A stretch of 64,000 nt of DNA from Microbacteriaceae bacterium VKM Ac-2854 (GTDB lineage: Bacteria; Actinomycetota; Actinomycetes; Actinomycetales; Microbacteriaceae), in the NCBI GenBank assembly GCA_013205085.1, contig JABMLH010000007.1, forward strand, positions 62,001-126,000. Reading direction: 5' to 3'. Below are positions 60,456 to 64,000 of the stretch, piece by piece; position 1 is the first letter of the stretch; each line of letters opens with the position of its first letter. The position numbers were made by a program, and so were the translations under genes. The notes under the pieces were generated by a model that was given only the letters and a program-made list of their open reading frames with translations, searched no databases and was not told where the DNA came from.

Positions 60456-62383
60456 CCGGGACGCGCACCAAGCGGGTCGGTGAGATCCTGCTCGACGCCG
60501 GGCTGATCTCGACGGAGCAGCTCGACGCCGCGCTGGCCGCCCAGGCGCGCGAAGGCGGCCTGATCGGCCGACACCTCATCCTGGACGGGGCCGTCTCGCG
60601 CCGCGAGATGTACCAGGCGCTCGCCCAGCAGTGGGATGCGCCACTGGTCGATCTGGTCGAGGAGCCACCGGACCCGGCTCCCCTGGCCCGGATCGGCGCC
60701 GAGACCTTGGTCGAGGCGGGGTGGGTGCCGTGGCGGCAGGAGGCCGACGGCGCGATCGTGATCGCCACGTCGGTGCCGCCGACGGATGAGGTGCTCGATC
60801 GGGCGAGGAGCGTGCTCGGCACCGCCGAGATCCGCGTGCGCACCACCACCGACTGGGACATCTACCAGGCGGTCGAGAACGCCTGCCGCGCCGCGCTGCT
60901 GTTCGGCGCCTCCGACTCCCTCGCCGTGAACAGCGGCGACGAGTCCGCGAAGTCGGGCCTGCGCAAGTGGCAGGTGATCACGCCCATCGTCTTCGCCGCC
61001 CTGGTGGTCGTCGGAGCGTTCTTCTCGCCGAGCCTCGCCTTCGTGGTGCTGCTCTCGGCCGCGAACCTGCTGTTCCTGATGAACATCGCGTTCAAGGCCC
61101 TGGCCGGCATCCGCGCGCCGCTGAACAAGAACGAGAAGGTGGCGTGGCAGGAGGAGGTCGCGCTGGAGCGCGGCCGACGCGGGCTGCCGATCGCGACGCG
61201 CCGGCTGCCGGACGACGAGCTGCCGATCTACACGATCCTCGTGCCGGCGTACAAAGAGGCGAACATCATCAGCAAGCTGCTGGTGAACCTCGGCGCGCTC
61301 GACTACCCCAAGTCGAAGCTCGAGGTCATGGTGCTGCTCGAGGCGGATGACGACGAGACGATCGCCGCCGTGCGACGTATGCGTCCGCCGGAATACGTCC
61401 GGATGGTGATCGTGCCGCCGGGTGGCCCGCAGACCAAACCGCGCGCCTGCAACTACGGACTGAGCTTCGCGCGCGGCGAGTTCGTGGTGATCTACGACGC
61501 AGAGGACCGCCCGGATCCGGATCAGCTGCGCAAGTGCGTCGACCTGTTCCGTCAGGACGCCTTCGAGCGCGAGTTCGTGGACCCGACGCAGAAGCAGCTG
61601 GTCTGCCTGCAGGGTGCGCTGAGCTATTTCAACGCCGACTACAACGTGCTCACGCGGATGTTCGCGGTGGAGTACGCGCACTGGTTCGGCGCGATGCTGC
61701 CGGGTCTTGACCAGTCACACCTGCCCATCCCGCTCGGCGGCACCTCGAACCACTTCGAGACGAACGTGCTGCGCCGGCTCGGCGCGTGGGATCCGTACAA
61801 CGTCACGGAGGACGCCGACCTCGGCCTGCGGGTCGCCGCGCACGGCTACCGCGTCGGCGTCGTCGACTCCAACACCTGGGAAGAGGCGTGTGCCGAGGTG
61901 GGCGCCTGGATCAAGCAGCGCACCCGCTGGATCAAGGGCTACATGATGACCGCGGGGGTGAACACCCGGCACCCCATCCGCTGGTTCCGGGTCAACGGCT
62001 TCCTCGGCGCGCTGAGTCTCGTGGCGCTGATCATGGGCACACCGGTCGCCTTCCTGCTGTATCCACTGGTGCTGGGCTTCACGCTGGTGACCTACATCGG
62101 CGTGCAGTTCTTAGGCCTGAATCTGCCGGAGTGGCTGATCATCGCGGGCACTACGAACATGCTGTTCTCGAACGGGCTGATGATCGTGGTCTCCGGCATC
62201 GCGGCCTGGAAGCGCTACAACTGGCGGGTCGCGATGTTCGCGCTGCTGAACCCGGTGTACTGGGTACTGCACTCCATCTCGGCGTGGCGCGCCGCCTGGC
62301 AGATCGTGTTCAGCCCGCACCGCTGGGAGAAGACCCCGCACGGCCTCACGGAGGAGTACGAGGACTCGTCGGTCACGACGTAG
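60452..62383 (+). CDS. GT2 processive glycan synthase with N-terminal MshEN c-di-GMP-binding domain
   Basis: A 643-residue synthase. Residues 8-31 and 37-60 form the two 24-residue MshEN motifs, five residues apart: R8-V-G10, G17 and Q31 in the first, L37-I-G39, G46 and Q60 in the second. MshEN domains bind c-di-GMP tightly. Two spans follow (near 172-220), then the GT2 domain with Y348-D349-A-E-D352, T452-E-D454 and the processive Q489-R-T-R-W493, then four or more C-terminal spans. This is the cellulose-synthase-like order without a PilZ domain. The GTG overlaps the previous stop. E. coli NfrB couples a GT2 to an MshEN domain similarly, but at the other end. Confidence 0.9.
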   Translation: MTGTRTKRVGEILLDAGLISTEQLDAALAAQAREGGLIGRHLILDGAVSRREMYQALAQQWDAPLVDLVEEPPDPAPLARIGAETLVEAGWVPWRQEADGAIVIATSVPPTDEVLDRARSVLGTAEIRVRTTTDWDIYQAVENACRAALLFGASDSLAVNSGDESAKSGLRKWQVITPIVFAALVVVGAFFSPSLAFVVLLSAANLLFLMNIAFKALAGIRAPLNKNEKVAWQEEVALERGRRGLPIATRRLPDDELPIYTILVPAYKEANIISKLLVNLGALDYPKSKLEVMVLLEADDDETIAAVRRMRPPEYVRMVIVPPGGPQTKPRACNYGLSFARGEFVVIYDAEDRPDPDQLRKCVDLFRQDAFEREFVDPTQKQLVCLQGALSYFNADYNVLTRMFAVEYAHWFGAMLPGLDQSHLPIPLGGTSNHFETNVLRRLGAWDPYNVTEDADLGLRVAAHGYRVGVVDSNTWEEACAEVGAWIKQRTRWIKGYMMTAGVNTRHPIRWFRVNGFLGALSLVALIMGTPVAFLLYPLVLGFTLVTYIGVQFLGLNLPEWLIIAGTTNMLFSNGLMIVVSGIAAWKRYNWRVAMFALLNPVYWVLHSISAWRAAWQIVFSPHRWEKTPHGLTEEYEDSSVTT

Positions 62384-62388
62384 GGGGC

Positions 62389-62470
62389 GGTGGTTTCGGC
62401 AGGCTCTACCACCGGGTGCTTGTCTTTCCGGTGGGCGGCTTTTCCGGTGGTTGAGCCTGCCGAAACCACG
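62389..62470. repeat. Family A repeat, copy 8
   Basis: Half-sites at 62390-62414 and 62444-62470 in the order opposite to copy 1 (the AAACC ends face outward), with about 30 bases between. It lies between the convergent synthase and SDR genes and probably ends both transcripts. Confidence 0.88.
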
Positions 62471-62476
62471 ACCGCG

Positions 62477-63223
62477 TCAGATGTTGAGACGGTTGAAGAT
62501 CGGCGCCGGTAGCAGGCGGATGACCGTCATGATGACCAGCCACTTGCTCGGCAGGTAGGCGACCGGACGTCCGGCGGCGATCGCGGCGGCGACGCCCTGC
62601 GCGACCGACTCGACGCTCGCGAGCGAGCCGCCCTTCGCCTTGAGCTGCGCCGTCATCGGGGTGTCCGTCGGGCCCGGCTTGATCAGCACGATCCGCAGCC
62701 GGCTGCCCGCGAAGCGGTGCTGCAGACCCTGCGCGTAGCGTTCGACCAGGCCCTTCGCCGCGCCGTACACGTAGTTCGTCTTGCGGCCGCGGTCGCCCGC
62801 GACGGATCCGATCACGCCGATCGTGCCGGCCGCCATCGCGTCCGCGAACGCCTCCATCCATAGTGCGACCGAGACCGCGGTGACCTGCAACGTCTCGTTC
62901 GCGACCGCGAGGTCGGCCTGAGCATCCGCCTGCTCGGCCATGGATCCGTGCGCGATCAGCACCGTGTCGGGAGCGCCGCCGTCGAAGCTCGCCGAGACGG
63001 CGCTCCGGATGGCGTCGACCCCGGTCAGTTCGGTCGCGATGACCGAGACGGTGGCGGCCGGGAAGCGCACCCGCAGGTCCGTCGCCAGCGATTCGAGTTT
63101 CGCCTCGTTGCGACCGATCAGCACGGCCGCGCGGGTGCCGCCGCCCAGCCAGATCCGCAACGTGTGCTCGGCGATCGCGCTCGTGGCGCCCACGAGCACC
63201 GCTTTCGACGGTTGTCCGGCCAT
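62477..63223 (-). CDS. Short-chain dehydrogenase, DprE2-like
   Basis: A 248-residue SDR: the coenzyme loop GATSAIAE, the catalytic YGAAK (Tyr and Lys), the Ser in GSVAGDRG, and PGPTDTP. It resembles DprE2, the reductase of the decaprenylphosphoryl-ribose to arabinose conversion. Its start is two bases from the stop of the DprE1-like gene on the same strand, as for dprE1-dprE2. In Microbacteriaceae these enzymes may make other sugar lipids. Confidence 0.85.
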   Translation of the reverse strand: MAGQPSKAVLVGATSAIAEHTLRIWLGGGTRAAVLIGRNEAKLESLATDLRVRFPAATVSVIATELTGVDAIRSAVSASFDGGAPDTVLIAHGSMAEQADAQADLAVANETLQVTAVSVALWMEAFADAMAAGTIGVIGSVAGDRGRKTNYVYGAAKGLVERYAQGLQHRFAGSRLRIVLIKPGPTDTPMTAQLKAKGGSLASVESVAQGVAAAIAAGRPVAYLPSKWLVIMTVIRLLPAPIFNRLNI

Positions 63224-63224
63224 G

Positions 63225-64000
63225 TCAGCTCCCCAGGATTCGGCGGGAGAACTCCGAGCTGATGCCCGGGTCTCGGTACTGCAGGAATTCGTCCAGCCGC
63301 GGGTAACCAGCGGCGAAGAGTTCGGGCGTCATTCGCGCATCCTTCGCCGGATACAGTCGCCCACCCGCTGTCGACACGATCGCGTCGAGTCGCGCGAAGA
63401 GCGGGTCGATGCGTTCGGTGTTGGGGAAGTCGAGGGCGAAGCAGATGCCCTCCTCCGGAAAGCTCAGCAGGCCGGGCGACTCCAGCGGCCCGAAGGTCTT
63501 CAGGACGCCGAGGAACGAACCGGTGCCGGAGCCGGCGATGACCGCGAGCATCTCGCGGGTCGCTTCGGCGCCGCCGGCCCACGGGATCACACTCTGGTAC
63601 TGGTAGAAGCCGCGCGGACCGTACATGGTGTTCCAGCCGGCGATCGCGTCGAGCGGATAGTAGAAGCTCTCGTAGTGCTGCACGCTGCGCCGGGCCCGGA
63701 GCGTCTTCATCCGGTAGTAGGCGCGGTTCAGCAGCGGCAGGCTGGCGCGGTTGACGACCGACAGCGGGAACTCGAACGGCACCGTGACGGTTCGGGCGCG
63801 GCCGGTGCCGCGCGCGGGGGCCGACGTGGCATCGCCGCGGGTGTATACCCCGCGTCGGCCGCCGTCGGTGGTGACGTCGATCCAGCCGACCGTGTGCTCG
63901 AAGACCTCGGTCGATTCGTGCACCAGGGCGAGGTACTCGTCGAGGGTCTGGAACGGGATGTCCTCCGCCAGCAGCCACGGCCCGGGAACGCGCTTCAGCC
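63225..64000 (-). CDS. FAD-dependent oxidoreductase, DprE1-like, 5' part beyond window
   Basis: The C-terminal 258 residues of an FAD-linked oxidase; the FAD-binding half lies past position 64000. It begins in frame at the window edge with LKRVPGPWLLAED and contains HTVGWIDVTTDG, YYPLDAIAGWNTMYGPRGFYQYQ and the C-terminal FPNTERIDPLFARLDAIV. This matches DprE1-type oxidases, which oxidise the 2-OH of decaprenylphosphoryl ribose. With the following SDR it forms an epimerase pair. It is not truncated biologically. Confidence 0.82.
   Translation of the reverse strand, partial: LKRVPGPWLLAEDIPFQTLDEYLALVHESTEVFEHTVGWIDVTTDGGRRGVYTRGDATSAPARGTGRARTVTVPFEFPLSVVNRASLPLLNRAYYRMKTLRARRSVQHYESFYYPLDAIAGWNTMYGPRGFYQYQSVIPWAGGAEATREMLAVIAGSGTGSFLGVLKTFGPLESPGLLSFPEEGICFALDFPNTERIDPLFARLDAIVSTAGGRLYPAKDARMTPELFAAGYPRLDEFLQYRDPGISSEFSRRILGS

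Overview
The window is high-GC actinobacterial chromosome starting just downstream of the replication origin. It opens inside the 3' end of dnaN and runs through gnd, recF, a DUF721/DciA gene, gyrB, gyrA and a DUF3566 gene to tRNA-Ile and tRNA-Ala. Lsr2, NucS, CrgA, a class E sortase, an fhaA-fhaB-pstP-rodA-pbpA-pknA-pknB cluster and a DUF7882-like gene point to Actinomycetota, most likely Microbacteriaceae. That family call is inferred from protein recognition and gene order, not from a search.

Layout. 1-9 kb: replication and topology core plus two tRNAs. 9-14.5 kb: small accessory genes (tandem membrane paralogues, two paralogous lipoproteins flanking a Fic enzyme, a thioredoxin-like and a glyoxalase-like gene, NUDIX, an ICMT-like methyltransferase). 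14.6-19.8 kb: cyclophilin, rhomboid, PrmC-like methyltransferase, crgA, sortase E, glutamine amidotransferase. 19.9-29.1 kb: the minus-strand cell wall/division operon of FHA proteins, PP2C phosphatase, RodA/FtsW, PBP and two PASTA kinases. 29.4-45.8 kb: tRNA-Leu, oxidoreductases, a two-component system, Lrp with YitT, MarR with a DUF7882-like gene and a probable RND transporter remnant, LysM lipoprotein, two MFS transporters, Lsr2 and NucS. 46-52.8 kb: LacI regulator, MATE exporter, an ABC exporter with its MarR/GbsR-type regulator, and LtrA. 52.9-62.4 kb: a polysaccharide locus. 62.5-64 kb: a DprE2/DprE1-like pair cut by the window end.

The most striking system is at 54.3-62.4 kb. One plus-strand gene set encodes a membrane GGDEF-EAL protein, a BcsB-like secreted and membrane-anchored beta protein, a multi-spanning GT-C-type glycosyltransferase, and a processive GT2 synthase whose first ~60 residues form a textbook MshEN c-di-GMP-binding motif pair. 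A Tat-exported beta-helix protein is divergently encoded. This looks like a c-di-GMP-gated exopolysaccharide synthase in which MshEN replaces the PilZ domain of BcsA.

Two families of palindromic interspersed repeats run through the window. Family A has the half-site GGTTGAGCYTGCCGAAACC and about eight loci. Family B has arms CTGCGAGGGACCC and three loci. They sit between operon genes (gyrB/gyrA, pbpA/rodA), supply stop codons, and in recF and ltrA are translated as C-terminal tails. Several palindromes in front of regulator genes (Fic, MarR, Lrp, LacI, two-component system) are probable operators.
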